Source of the DNA: Ridgeia piscesae
Lineage: Eukaryota > Annelida > Polychaeta > Sabellida > Siboglinidae
Assembly (NCBI GenBank): GCA_025642075.2
Contig: JAODUO010000123.1
Location: 84,501 to 148,500 of the forward strand
Direction: 5' to 3'
DNA: 64,000 nt
In this document: positions 29,974 to 41,221 of the stretch, one piece after another
How the letters are laid out: each line of letters starts with the position of its first letter
Position numbering within the stretch: position 1 is the first letter of the stretch
Position numbers and translations under genes: made by a program
The notes under the pieces: model-generated
Told to the model about the DNA's origin: nothing
What the model saw: the letters and a program-made list of their open reading frames with translations, nothing else
The model's database searches: none

Positions 29974-32900
29974 CTACAGACAGAACACGTGCGCTTAGTC
30001 GTGTGTGTTGCCGAAATTCCCATCTCGTAAGAGTTTTTCGTTATGACAAAAACGCAAGGGGAAGTTGTCAGTGTAAAATGGATGCGGTTATGTTTGTTGT
30101 AGACGTCTGTTCTGACATACTTACTTATCCTCTTCACACCCAGTGAGACATAAGACTACAACAATACTCCTCCACACCTTCAGCCTGCATCCTCAGCAAG
30201 TTGAGGTTAGGCCGTGTTTGGAAGAAGAAATAATGTAATCTACATATTTAACCGTTATCAACATCGTTGGTAAAGGCAAAGCTTGACGGAAGCATCTAGC
30301 ATAATTGTGACTTAAGCAAACTGCAACGTACTGGATACATAAACTGTTCAAAGTGACGTCTTTTTCGTACATGTGACGTTTAGTCACTTACCTAAACGGT
30401 TCTTTGTAAAAGCACATACAATTATATTTCTACGGCAGAATATTTCTGTTATAACTAATCACAAGAAACCTCCACAATTTAGTAAAACCCAGGAATGTGT
30501 AGGTTACAGAAACAACAGGAACCAATAGGCGCGACGAACCGACCTGTGTGCAGGCGTAGGTGCATCCTCAGGTTGCTGCCGTCCGTGAACTGCTTGCCGC
30601 AGTACTGACACTTGTGCGGCTTGACGCCCATGTGACTGAGCATGTGCGTGTTGAGCTTGGAGGCGCACGTGAACGCGTGCCCGCACAGCTGGCACTTGCA
30701 GCGCCGTCGCGTCATGTCCGGGTGGGCGTAGCGCACGTGCTGCTTCACGGAGTTCATGTCCGGGAACTGTTTGCTGCACGTCGGACACTTGAAGAAGTCT
30801 TCCGGGCGCCACGCGACGCCTGCGACAGAACGATCGGCGGGGTGAACGTCAACCCAATCAACGTGTGTGTGTGTGTGTGTGTCGTGCGTGCGTGTCGTGT
30901 GTGTGTGCGTGGCGTGTGTGTGTGTGTGGTGCGTGCGCGTGCTTGCATCCATGTCAGCTTTGAACGTATAGGCCTGAGATGTTGTATGTAATTTGGCGGG
31001 TCCATTGGGATGGTTCGTAGGTTTAGGCATTTCCGAATTTCGTTCGAGGATGGAAAACGTAGGAGGCTCAATATTTCAAAAGGTTGTACAGTGTACATGG
31101 AGTTTCAGTCATAGAATTTCATGTTTTTCTACATAATTGAAAATGTAATTATCCCATGCAGAATTTGTTAATAGTTTTAAAGTTATTGAGGTTTGAAAAA
31201 CGTCAGTGGTCAACACTGGACCAGGTCTACCTGTCACGGCCACTCATTTACTAGTGGCAGCCTCTTTAAGATATATGTCCTAGTTTTAGACGTGGGACCA
31301 TCACAGCCATTCCAATCATCAGAGCTCTCTGAGGTGTTCATTGTACTGCGTTGTAATATGCATGTTATATTTAAATTTCATTGAAGAACAATCATTAACA
31401 CTGCGAACACCACTTTGTGCTTAGTATACTTGTGAAGAGTACGCCTCTAATATACCTGTTCTAGTCTTAAGAGCATTATATTCAACCTAGAAAACAAGGA
31501 AAGAAAACCGTCCTTTGACATTCTCTCATTCTTCTCATTCAACGTGTGCCCCCTAGCAAAGACACAGACAGAAGACGTACCGAGCATTTTGGCATAGTCC
31601 CGCGCATACCAGTACAAGAGCTCCGTGCCAGGGTCGATGTCCTTACAAGTGACAAAGTAGATGTCATCCTGTTCTTGATAGACCATGACATTCTGCTCGG
31701 CGGAGGTACGTGCTCTCTTCACAAACATCAGCCAGTTGGACAGCTCCTCATTGCGACAATCCAACACCTACGGAGAGTACCACCAGAGACACAATCACAC
31801 AAATACTGGCAGTGAGTCATCAGTCATTGCAAAGGAGTAGTCATTATGGACCGTCATTATTTATTGTAGTTGTGTCATGGTGAACTGGGGAATACGTTCT
31901 GATTTGAAATTCCATCATGTTAAGATAACACGGCTCAATAATTTTCATAGAAACCTGACCCATATTTTTATTTGGCATTGATAAAAGATATTGTTGACAT
32001 TTTAATTTGTAAAATTAACCAATCTCCAAAACCAAAATCCGACCTCAAATCAAGTGACAATCCAGCCCATCTATGGTACTTATGACCCACCCATCCTGAT
32101 AAACTGTGATCACATGTAATACGTATGGTTTTTGGTACTTAATACAAAAAAGTCTGACAAATTCTTAGTCATAATAACAAGTTTGAAAGACATTAAAAAC
32201 AAGACTCACAAAATACGGCATCAACATAAAATTAGCATTGTTCTCTATGTTTCTGTCTTTTGTACGCACCTTCATACAACCGTATGCTTCTTGTATTACA
32301 GGAGCTAACACAATGATTCATCAGGTTACATTCTCTACGGACTGCATCATAACAACAATTCTGGTCATAATTCAACATTTGTGATTTTGAAATAAGAACT
32401 GTACAGCCATTATGTGGTGAATATAAACATTATATCGATACACTGGATGTCACGTGTCATTGGTCCACTAACCTGTGACTGTCGGCCGTCGTCAAACAGC
32501 TCCCACACGTACGCAGTCTCCGTTGGTCGTTCCAACTGCTCCTTAGTTGTCTTGTTGCCCAGTAGGGGGCCAAAGAGCGTGTGGCTGGCGACAGTCTCCA
32601 GTGCGATCACTCCTGCAAGGTCAGGGTACACCGTGTGACAAGGACAGACATCACTCAACTAGCTTTAAGTGTATACAAAATATAATAGTCGAACCAGCTA
32701 CCAGTGTATTGTGATCAGTGACATTAGTGAAAAGGGCCCAATGATCATTATGGGTGCCCACTATCTTATTATTGGCATGACATGACATGCATTTTCATGA
32801 CTGAAGAACAAAATTAATTGTTTAATATTATGCTTAAAAACAGACAATAGTCTTTTGAATCATGAATTTAAAAAAAATTAATCTGGACTTTTCCATGCCA

Positions 32901-35900
32901 TTTTGAAAATTCCAGGTTTTCCAGGCCTTCATCTTTAACTAAAGGAATTCCATGTGTTTCTAAGATTTCACTACCTCGTGTAAACCCTGCGTGAGACCTA
33001 CCCATGAAGTTAGGAGCTGTCTGGTTGTTGATTGCTCGCAGAGTCAACTGAGGTGGAATGCTAAGTCGAGCGCGACTGGGGATGTGACCGTCGGCAATGA
33101 CAGCGTAGTTGGTCGCGTGTGTGGGACACCCGCTCTCTCCTCGGTACATCTTGTTGCAGTCCACACAATCTACAAGAACATTTTAATGGGCATGTTAATG
33201 ATTCTTATTTTTATAAAATTTTATGAAATTGTATTTTTATAAATATTATATTATATTTTATAAAAAATATTTTTATAATTTTTTTATTATTATTATTTTT
33301 TTAAATTATATTGTAAGAAATTAACATACTTTAGAGCATAGTTTTTTAAACATATGCCATTTCGATCCATCAGCTATAGGTCTAGGTCCTGTATTTTGGA
33401 GCATATAAAACAGACAAGAGTCATATAAAATCAATCAAATAATAAATACAATAATATAATATATATATATATATTATATATATACAAATAGAATAAAAAT
33501 AAATTTTTATTCTATTTGTATATATATATAATATATATATATATATATGTTATTTATTTATTGTATTTTATATGACTCTTGTCTGTTTTATATGACTCTT
33601 GTCTCAACCATCAAGACATATTCCTAATTGTTATATCTCTGTTTATCAATAATGGCAATATAACATCTACGTATCTGTGAAATTTACCGTGAATGGTAAA
33701 TGTAGACTATGCTAATGTATGTATCGGTGACATAGCATCCTGCTTAATCCGTGCTACAGAAGAGCCAGTGTTTTAAATAAACATCATGGGAGAATTGTAT
33801 GGACATTGTGGTCAGATCATTTAGCATCGCAGCATTATTGGAAAGAACCAATTGAACACCAAGTTAGGAGGAAGTACATTGGTGGTACATTCAGGAAACC
33901 GTAATCATGTTACAAGACAGGCACTGCCATGGAACCCACTGGTGGAAAAGGGAGGCCAAGATAGACCTGGTACAGATAGATGTATGCTGGGGAAATACCA
34001 ATACCGGTAGGTGTACTTAGTACTTACATCGTCCCTTGTTGGTAGGTGCCCCATCGAGGGCGGGGTAGACAGGGATGTTGGCTGTCCTCATGATGACACT
34101 GTTCTGATTCACCTTACAGAGTCCTGTTGTCTTCACAGACTCGGGCTGTAGTACGAAGTCAAACACTGAAACAAAGACAGAATGTGAAAATTCATATTGT
34201 GACTAAGGGTCTTTTAAAATATTTTTTTTAAATAACTGTTGATGTAACTGATTCCAAATTATGCAATTAACCAGTCAACATTGTCCTCAGCTAAAAATAA
34301 TTTCTCCATAATGCAGAAATATAAGTAAATGCGCATTTAGATATTGGTCAAGCAGATATGAAATAGCATATACAATACTTCGGAAAGAAATACACAACTA
34401 CCCAAAGAGGTTTGCAAACCTGCTGTCACAGCTTGTTGGTTCTCCTGCGAGCCACAAGATGGAGCAAGTGTCTGGAGTGATGTCGAGGTGACAGAACCGA
34501 GTGGCAGTACAGTGTCATCCGTCGCCACCAGAGCGTTCATGGTGACATTGCCATGGGCAACGGGGTTGTCATCAAGTAGTGACGAAGGAGTGACATCACA
34601 GTCATCTGTGTCAGCCGTCACTACGTCGACCTCCTGAGCTGAGTTGGGGTTGTCTGGACTTGCCTGGGGGGAGGGGGAGGGCAGAGGGGGTGAGGGCAGG
34701 GTGTCTGGCCCCCCTTGCGATGGTGACATGCTGGTGCCTTCCTGTCAACATTCAGACAAGTTTAATTACATTTTATTTCGACATGTGTAAAATTATTAAA
34801 TGTGTAAAATTATGTTCTACTTGTGTAAAAGTACAAGTACCTGGGGGAAGCAGAACCCTTACATAATTGAACATCAAATAACTGTACCTGAAGAAGACAT
34901 AAATGCACTTTTACAAAATAAAACATGTACAAGATCTACATTTTGTTTAACCAACACGTTCTACAAAAATGGGCCAAAAGGCCCTGATGTCCTTTGGACT
35001 ATATAGTGAGTTTGTAATTATGAATGAAATGTGTTTTGGTGAATCATAGTCACTATATTATAGTGTCTTCAGCATAATCACATAACTGGCATTTTCTCTG
35101 GCTATTCACATAAGATGACCAGAAACATAGCCAAATTGTGTGAATGCAGCAATAGGACTGGTCATTAGTGGTTTTAGTCAAGATGAAGTTATCTACTTCC
35201 ATACCACTCAGCCAATCCAACGACCAGCATTCAGGCAGACACGGACAAAATATGGACATCCAGCTTTTTGGGAGGCTTGTGTACTATCCTAAGACATATC
35301 TATGCAAAATTAGAGAAAATGTAACAAAATTTGAGAATTTTTTAAACCAGTTTTGGGGCTTTCAGAATGATCCAATGAAATCAAAATGTCTAGCACATAG
35401 TAGCAGTGTCATAAGGTACGTTTATGTCAAATTATAAAAATAAAATCCTCAGTGTTTTCTGAGATATTGGCGCTAACTGTGCACGGCAGACAGAAAGTGA
35501 TGCCATATGTCCATTAGACCTTTGGCCTAAAGGACTCAAAAGTTCCCGTAATCCTGGGATGGGGCAGCAAGTGGGATGAACTGACTTGTGTAGGATCTGT
35601 ACACAGGTCAAGATGAGTGCCGGGGTGGAGTCAACTCCTGCCCCTGACTAGCACGGATGAACAAACCAGACACCCTCCATAACCTACCAACTCTGCTGCC
35701 TGAAGACACTGCATGTCCGCTCCGCCCAGGAGGTGGTCGTCACCGAAGTCCGCGTGAAGTCCTGTGTCGGTGTCATGTGACGCATCCTGTGACACTGACA
35801 GCCGCTGTGTGTCATCGGCATTATGGGATATCATTGACAGCAGACTGCTCATCGGAGCGAGCGTCTCAGAATCGTGATATGATGGAAGACTTGAATCCAA

Positions 35901-38396
35901 GCTCTCTGCTTCGATGGCCGACTGCAGCAACTGGGTCGTTGCCGGTGACAACGGTCCACTAGGGGGCAGCATGTTCATGTGCTGCGGAACGAGCAGCTGG
36001 AGGTGCGCCGTGTGGGGCAGGGTCATTGTGGGGGTCAAGGTCATCGAGGGGGCCTTCGTGGACGTTGGTGGCGCCACGGGTGGCGGGAGAAAGCATGTGA
36101 CGTAGGAGGAGTTGGGAAGCTTCCCGAGGACCTGGAGGTGGCTGGGAGTGGACTGAGGAGAGGGCTGAGGGGGGAATCGTACAGTGGGAAGGGAGAGAGG
36201 AGGCAGGTTGCCAATAGGAACAGAGGAGGCGAGAACAGCTGTAGACGGGTGGTATGGCGGCACGGCCGACAGAGACGGAATTGCTGGTGCCAACACACGA
36301 GGCGGCATGGGCATGAGGCGGGGCAGGATGCGGTCACCCGACATGATCTGTGAAAGCGGGATTGGACCTGTGGAACAGCGAAGGTGTTGTTTTATTGTTA
36401 CAACAACCACGGTCTTTGTGTGGGGTGTAGGACCCGACCATATGTGTAATCATAACTCAGATTCTATCACAAATTACACAAACAGCAAATAACATCAATA
36501 CCGTAAAATTATAAACAGATATTATAATGAATATGTACTAGATGACACCTGCCCAATGAGCAATAAAGCAAGGACAGCAGTTGTTACCATTATACTGTTT
36601 TAAACCTACCCTCAGCCAATAATAATGTTAACATAACATGACAAAAGTTGAAAAAACTCAATATAACCAACTGAGAAACATTGAAAAAACTCAATATAAT
36701 CATCTTTAAATGTATAGATACCGGGTAATTTGTTTCTTTTCTTAATCATAATGAAGTACATTTATCTGGAGCAACTCTAAAAACATTGAAGGCTGCAAAA
36801 TGTGGCCAAAATTATATGGAGACACAAATTGTTTCTTGAGATGTAAATATATTTAATTTCAAAATAACCATTACTGCTGCATTTTTCAAGTGCAACGAAT
36901 CCTAACTATATGGCACCATTGTTTTTAACAATCTGTTTTAGCCTCTAGTATTTGTGGTGGGCCCCTAGACTGATTATTGCATATTATGGGCTAAATGTGT
37001 ATGTGGGATGACAGTTACCTGTAAAAGGAGTCAGTTACCTGTAAAAGGAGTCAGTCTTTTTGGCTTCAGGGAAGAGAAGTTTTGCATATCTGGCATAGGA
37101 AAACCTGCAGGCAGAGAAACACAACTGATTAAATTATACGCAGTCTGCATCTGACAAAGCGTTCTATCACCATAGTAACATAATCTAAAATCACCACCCA
37201 GAGGTAAATATGTTGACATTTTATGTTAGTGTGTGGGAGGGTAATTTGAAAATTGTGTAATATCACTGTTATTGTCACCCTCCCTCTCCAGAAGAAAGCC
37301 CAACAACATGAACTGACAGCCGACAGATCTGAATTGGGTCCTTTCAACTGAGAGCCAAGGATGTGAGTTTGTGCCCCGACTTAACCGTTGTTTACCTGGA
37401 ATGATGGTCCTGTCAGGATGACCAGGCACCAGTGGACGTCCTGCCATGTCCAGAGACAACATGAAGGACTGTGGAGGCTGTAGGCCAATCACATTGGTGG
37501 ACACTTTGGGAGCAGTCAACACTGCAACACCAATGACAAGCTAACTAGAATCAAGCAATTATATGTCATCCATTTAGACAGCTTGCACAACAGGCGCCAA
37601 AGTTTCATGGCTTCATCACTGGTAAACCGCAAGAAATATTGCACCTTTATTTATTCAGCATTTGTCATATACGTTTTTAATGCTTCTTTTAAGAAACGTT
37701 ATGCCTCTATTTATACCCAAAAAATCGTATTTTGTAATGTTTCTTTAAAGAAACGTTCTGTCTCTAATTAGTCATAATTTGTCATTTCAGTTGTTTAATA
37801 TTTCTTGTTTGTACTGGACATTAGACATCAATTGTGCATAATATTAAACATCAAGCACATGGAGATGTTTCGCATAACTTTAATTGACAAAAAAGTTTCA
37901 AATTTATGTAAACACCATAACAAATGTGAATTATGTCTACTACATATGACCGTATATAAAAACTAACAAAATCCTTAACTGTATAAATAACAACATTCTG
38001 TTCATCCCACATACAATGTAAACACGATATTTCCCCTGAAACATTCAAACTAAACAGATTACAGTCACATGATTGAATGTATATTTTAAATATGGTTCAT
38101 TACAGATTTTGGTGATCAAGATGACTAAAATAGCATAGAAAACTAAAAACCCATAGTTCACGTAACATGATTTTATGATAAAACTGAGCTGTCTTGACTC
38201 TGTTAATCAAGTAATGTTGTCAAGTATGTGCAAGATTCCCAGTGGACATACAGGAGGTGGACTTGGCCGAGACGTCCAGCTGACCAAGCCCACTAATCAC
38301 ACTGGAGGAAGGGCAGGATCCTGGCATTGCATTGACCACACTCTTGACCGCCCGGTTCAGCCGCTGGACACTGATGGCATCCAGCGTGTCGTTCAT
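29492..38396 (-). CDS. PRDM4: PR domain zinc finger protein 4 (complete, 11 coding exons)
   Basis: Coding exons in transcript order: 38396-38252, 37521-37396, 37104-37039, 36367-35688, 34741-34420, 34165-34028, 33169-33002, 32612-32473, 31767-31581, 30819-30544, 29973-29492. Together 2730 nt = 909 residues plus stop, and every splice phase closes. The human protein is about 800 residues. The N-terminal half is Pro/Ser/Thr-rich and low complexity, as in PRDM4. A zinc-knuckle (CVDCNKMYRGESGCPTH) leads into the PR/SET-like domain (about residues 494-657: SRARLSIPPQL, LFGPLLGN, NWLMFVKRAR, ELLYWYARDYAKML). Seven zinc fingers follow (about 664-870), the sixth with C-x4-C and the last C2HC ending in CKGPK, both PRDM4 hallmarks. 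In vertebrates PRDM4 is a nuclear transcription regulator that binds DNA by its fingers and recruits PRMT5. The ATG at 38396 sits just after a probable acceptor, so there is a 5'UTR exon upstream. Confidence 0.94.
30544..30819 (-). CDS. PRDM4: PRDM4 exon 10: zinc fingers 1-3
   Basis: 276 bp, phase 1-1. Three C2H2 fingers: CPTC...H-x4-H, CQLC...H-x3-H, CQYC...H-x3-H, with the linker SHMGVKPHK as in vertebrate PRDM4. Very GC-rich with G/C third positions, unlike the N-terminal exons. Confidence 0.95.
31581..31767 (-). CDS. PRDM4: PRDM4 exon 9: PR domain C-terminal part
   Basis: Encodes NWLMFVKRARTSAEQNVMVY, then IYFVTCKDIDPGTELLYWYA, RDYAKML. This is the end of the PR domain; the NW(L/M)MFV(K/R)KAR block is typical of PRDM proteins. 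Phase 0 in, phase 1 out. Confidence 0.95.
32473..32612 (-). CDS. PRDM4: PRDM4 exon 8: PR domain
   Basis: Phase 1 in, phase 0 out. Encodes GVIALETVASHTLFGPLLGN and ETAYVWELFDDGR, the core beta strands of the PR/SET-like fold. Confidence 0.93.
33002..33169 (-). CDS. PRDM4: PRDM4 exon 7: zinc knuckle and start of PR domain
   Basis: Encodes CVDCNKMYRGESGCPTH (four metal ligands), then HIPSRARLSIPPQLTLRA, matching the vertebrate CTLCDRAY..CPEH and ESRARLSLPKQL segments of PRDM4. Phase 1-1; donor GTAGGT. Confidence 0.93.
33402..33594. repeat. Long AT-rich palindrome (foldback element)
   Basis: The left arm from 33402 and the right arm to 33594 are reverse complements about a centre near 33498. 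The outer arms carry CATATAAAACAGACAAGAG and its complement; the inner part is TA repeats and ATTCTATTTGT. A 22-bp direct repeat (TTTTATATGACTCTTGTCT) duplicates the right end. It lies in the intron between PRDM4 exons 6 and 7. Arms of about 95 bp with almost no loop fit a foldback/MITE-like element or a template-switch product. Confidence 0.85.
34028..34165 (-). CDS. PRDM4: PRDM4 exon 6
   Basis: 138 bp, phase 1-1 (acceptor tgtttcag, donor GTAAGT). Encodes FDFVLQPESVKTTGLCKVNQ and a Pro-containing linker up to the zinc knuckle. Confidence 0.88.
34420..34741 (-). CDS. PRDM4: PRDM4 exon 5
   Basis: 322 bp, phase 0 in, phase 1 out. Ser/Thr/Asp-rich, begins EGTSMSPSQGGPDTLPSPPL and contains VTADTDDCDVTPSSLLDDNP. 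Low complexity with no domain. Confidence 0.88.
35688..36367 (-). CDS. PRDM4: PRDM4 exon 4, Pro/Ser-rich region
   Basis: 680 bp, phase 1 in, phase 0 out (donor GTAGGT). Encodes a long disordered Pro/Leu/Ser-rich segment (PPRVLAPAIPSLSAVPPYHP and on), then an acidic/Ser-rich stretch (HADFGDDHLLGGADMQCL). Corresponds to the Pro-rich N-terminal half of PRDM4. A CTCF-like motif lies inside it at 35955-35970. Confidence 0.9.
37039..37104 (-). CDS. PRDM4: PRDM4 exon 3 with duplicated donor
   Basis: A 66-bp phase 1-1 exon encoding FPMPDMQNFSSLKPKRLTPF. The 20 bp spanning its 3' end and donor are perfectly duplicated in tandem, giving a second identical donor 20 nt downstream (37019). Use of the second donor would add 20 nt and shift the frame. 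Confidence 0.87.
37396..37521 (-). CDS. PRDM4: PRDM4 exon 2
   Basis: 126 bp, phase 1-1 (acceptor gttgcag, donor GTAAAC). Encodes LTAPKVSTNVIGLQPPQSFM and a GRPLVPGHPDR stretch. Confidence 0.88.
38252..38396 (-). CDS. PRDM4: PRDM4 first coding exon
   Basis: ATG at 38396, preceded by ccttag|g, so the start codon lies one base into an exon. It encodes MNDTLDAISVQRLNRAVKS and a Ser/Gly/Leu-rich stretch, resembling the vertebrate PRDM4 N-terminus. Ends in phase 1 at donor GTATGT. Confidence 0.85.
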
Positions 38397-40923
38397 CCTA
38401 AGGGATCATGAGTGAGACATCCGTCTGGAAAACACACATGAAACTGCACATACAGCTGTAGGCAAGTTAAAGCTGAAGATGTAAACACAGTGCCTAGCGT
38501 CATCAATTATGCCATTCCTGATTTCATCAATAAATTATATTTAGTATTTTACTGCCTAATGAAAGGCTAAATATGTTAATTTCATTATTCCACATTAATT
38601 CCAGGCATACATAAAAGCACAGTATATAGGTCTTAACAGCCTATCAGTCCGCATCACAGTCTATAAGTATACGAAGTGTCTACGCGTACGTGAGCCGTAT
38701 CTTTAGACCCGTGGCCTAACCGTACGTGAGGATGCGCGCATATCCTGTTTTTCAATTCTGCGCAAGCATGCTGCGTCCGTCTCGTCACATCGGTACGGCG
38801 GAATTACACAAGGGAGCGATTTTGTTCGACATTGTTAGATTTACTGACCGCCATAGGGCTACATATGTCAACTTGCGAAAAAATAACATGCACAAAATCT
38901 CACGTATATTTAGAACCGAGTGCCAAAAGAGCTTCCGTTCGTACGTACATCAACATGCATGCGCGGAAAAAACTCACGTACTTTTATATTTGTTTGCTAA
39001 AGATACGGCATGCACGCGTGAAAAAACTCACCTAGGCCTACTTTTAGATCTGAGTTCTAAAGATACGGCAATAGAGCTTATGTATATAAACATGCAGGTG
39101 CGGGGAAACTTTTGGAACTGACAGCTACTAAAGATAAGGCTCATGTATAGAAATCATGCTCATGCGCTTATCGAATGCCGTACCTTAGATAAACGATGCT
39201 AAAAATACAGCTCAATTAACCGAAAATAAAAGCATATGAATGCCGTACTTTTAGACTGGCGGCCTAAACGTACGGCTCACGTACGCGTAGCCACTGCCTT
39301 AAATATAACCCACAAGTGTATTTTCAAGCTTTTGCCTCTGCCACTTTTTGTCTTGCCTTGCTTGGCCAGAGGCAGAGCTATTAGATAGGAGCTGGGGTAC
39401 TCCCCCTTCGATGGGACCAAATACCACAGATCTCGCTCAATCTCGGACGTCTCGTCGTTTAGTACGGTATCTGTTTTTAAGTTTTTATCCCATCCGTATT
39501 AGCTCTGCCTTGGCTTTGCCTTGCCTTCAAGTTCAGCCTTGGCCTTGCCAAGCTTTGCAGTCCGAGTTTGACTTAAAAATCTACCTCTAGAATTACTGTG
39601 CGAGTTCACTTCTGGTGTATGCTGAACACATGGTAATATTTAGTTACTCGTAGCGACTCAAAACAACACTAATGGCTAAAACTTGCCCGTACATCTAATT
39701 AATAGGAAGGCTGAAATACTGTTCGCGAAAGTAAACACTACCGGAAATGTTCATCCGCCATTCTGTTCCGCCAGTTCCCATAGATGGCGCCACTCGTATA
39801 GTCATCACCTGTCAGTACAGCCAGTAGACGGCGACACTCGTGGTGTAGGGTTAAGGTTTCAAGGCGAAATCCGTAGGAAATCCGAACTATTTTTAATTTT
39901 CCAATACTAGTTTACAGAACTTTAACAAAATTATATTATCGGGACTGGCGCAGCGAAGTTCATCTTGTACTACTATGTGCATCCTATTACCAAAGCCTTC
40001 TGAGAAGGTTCGGGGCTTCTGGCTTTAAAGTTAGCCGTTGCGTAGGCGCGTAGCCGTAGCAAGAATGCGATCGCGCTGCCTCTGCCAGAGGCTCTGCTCT
40101 GGCTCTGATACCCCTCTAGGAGGGCTATGACTAAGCCTAAGGATAGAGCCACAGTGTTAACAGCGCTGCGGGCTGCAGTGCAGTGCAACCTGGGTGTCGT
40201 TTTCCAAAGGAAACATCACGTGAACTGACATAAGAACAACTAATTGTTACTGCTGACAGACGCAGCATTTTAACGACAACCAGTGAATCTCGGTGTGGCG
40301 TCTGCAATAACGCAGTGGCGTAAAATCACGGGCCGTGCGGAAGTGGGAGTGACAACTGGACGGAAGTTCAACGGAAGTTCATCGTAAACTTCAGTGGCGG
40401 TGACTGCAGTTTCTCTACTCTCGACGTTCTCGGCTGCCGGCGGCTTAGTAAGTACGGCTCGTTCACGACGGGCGTTGTCGAGCATTTGTAAACACGAACC
40501 CTCAACGTAGACAATAGGCACACGCCAGAGCGAGTCTTTGACTCGGAAGTGTCTTAGATCGGGTCGGACGTCTTGAGGCTGAGCAATCAACGAGCCGTGA
40601 TCACCCTCGGCCGAGAATACACTACTGCTTTGGTTTTGGCGTTTGGTGACATCAACCGGCTGTCACCGTCGGTACAGTCACATGGTTTCGCCCAGTGCAG
40701 AATGATTAGCAGACGAAGAGCAGCAACTTAGGCGCCGTTAAATAAATCCGACTGATTAGTCACGGATTCCGAGGCAGGAAGTGTGCACAGCGAGTAGTGG
40801 CCAGTGCCAGTGGGCGTTTCTGCGGTGTATTTGTTACGGTGATTCGAAGCCGGGCGCAATGTTATGACTACAATGATGCCGGTTGAGTTGGCTGCTAAGT
40901 TGACAGTGGACATCTAGAGGACT
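38397..40923. other. Head-to-head spacer between PRDM4 and the FN3 receptor gene
   Basis: Both genes start near here and run apart. The interval should hold the PRDM4 promoter and 5'UTR exon(s) and the FN3-gene promoter. It contains a TIR element (38674-39296). A minus-strand frame at 40270-40590 stays open for 106 codons but matches nothing I know. No RNA gene was recognised. Confidence 0.6.
38674..39296. mobile_element. hAT-like non-autonomous TIR element with internal tandem repeats
   Basis: The ends read AGTGTCTACGCGTACGTGAG (left) and the complement of AGTGGCTACGCGTACGTGAG (right), with similarity continuing about 50 bp inward (GCCGTA..TTTAG..TAA..CGTACG). Inside, units of about 60-65 bp with ACGGCAT...AAAAAACTCAC...TTTTAGA recur at about 38890-39130. 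There is no transposase ORF. Ends resembling CAGTGGC are typical of hAT. No 8-bp target-site duplication is obvious, so the class is tentative. Confidence 0.6.
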
Positions 40924-40992
40924 ATGAAGAGCAACAGGGCTATGGGTGCCAGTGTGTTGGTTCCCATTGTGTGGATTCTGGTGATATCTCAG
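40924..40992 (+). CDS. FN3 receptor exon 1, signal peptide start
   Basis: 23 codons, phase 0 end at donor CAG|GTATGT. Contains a basic n-region (MKSNR) and a hydrophobic core. In-frame TAG 9 bp upstream fixes the start. The following intron is about 7.6 kb. Confidence 0.78.
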
Positions 40993-41147
40993 GTATGTTT
41001 ACATAGTTGTTATTAATGTAATGTGTGATGTTTTAGACTTAGCAGCACACATAAATCACAGATACACATGCGTGTACATAGTACTGTGTAGGTATGTGTA
41101 TGCACAAGATAACTGCACACATGTCAGCATGCACACACACACACACG

Positions 41148-41221
<74 letters not shown>

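Noticed and set aside
29612..29998. Plus-strand ORF rich in Arg/Val/Leu/His (also 30560-30991)
   Set aside because: Antisense shadows of GC-rich PRDM4 zinc-finger exons.
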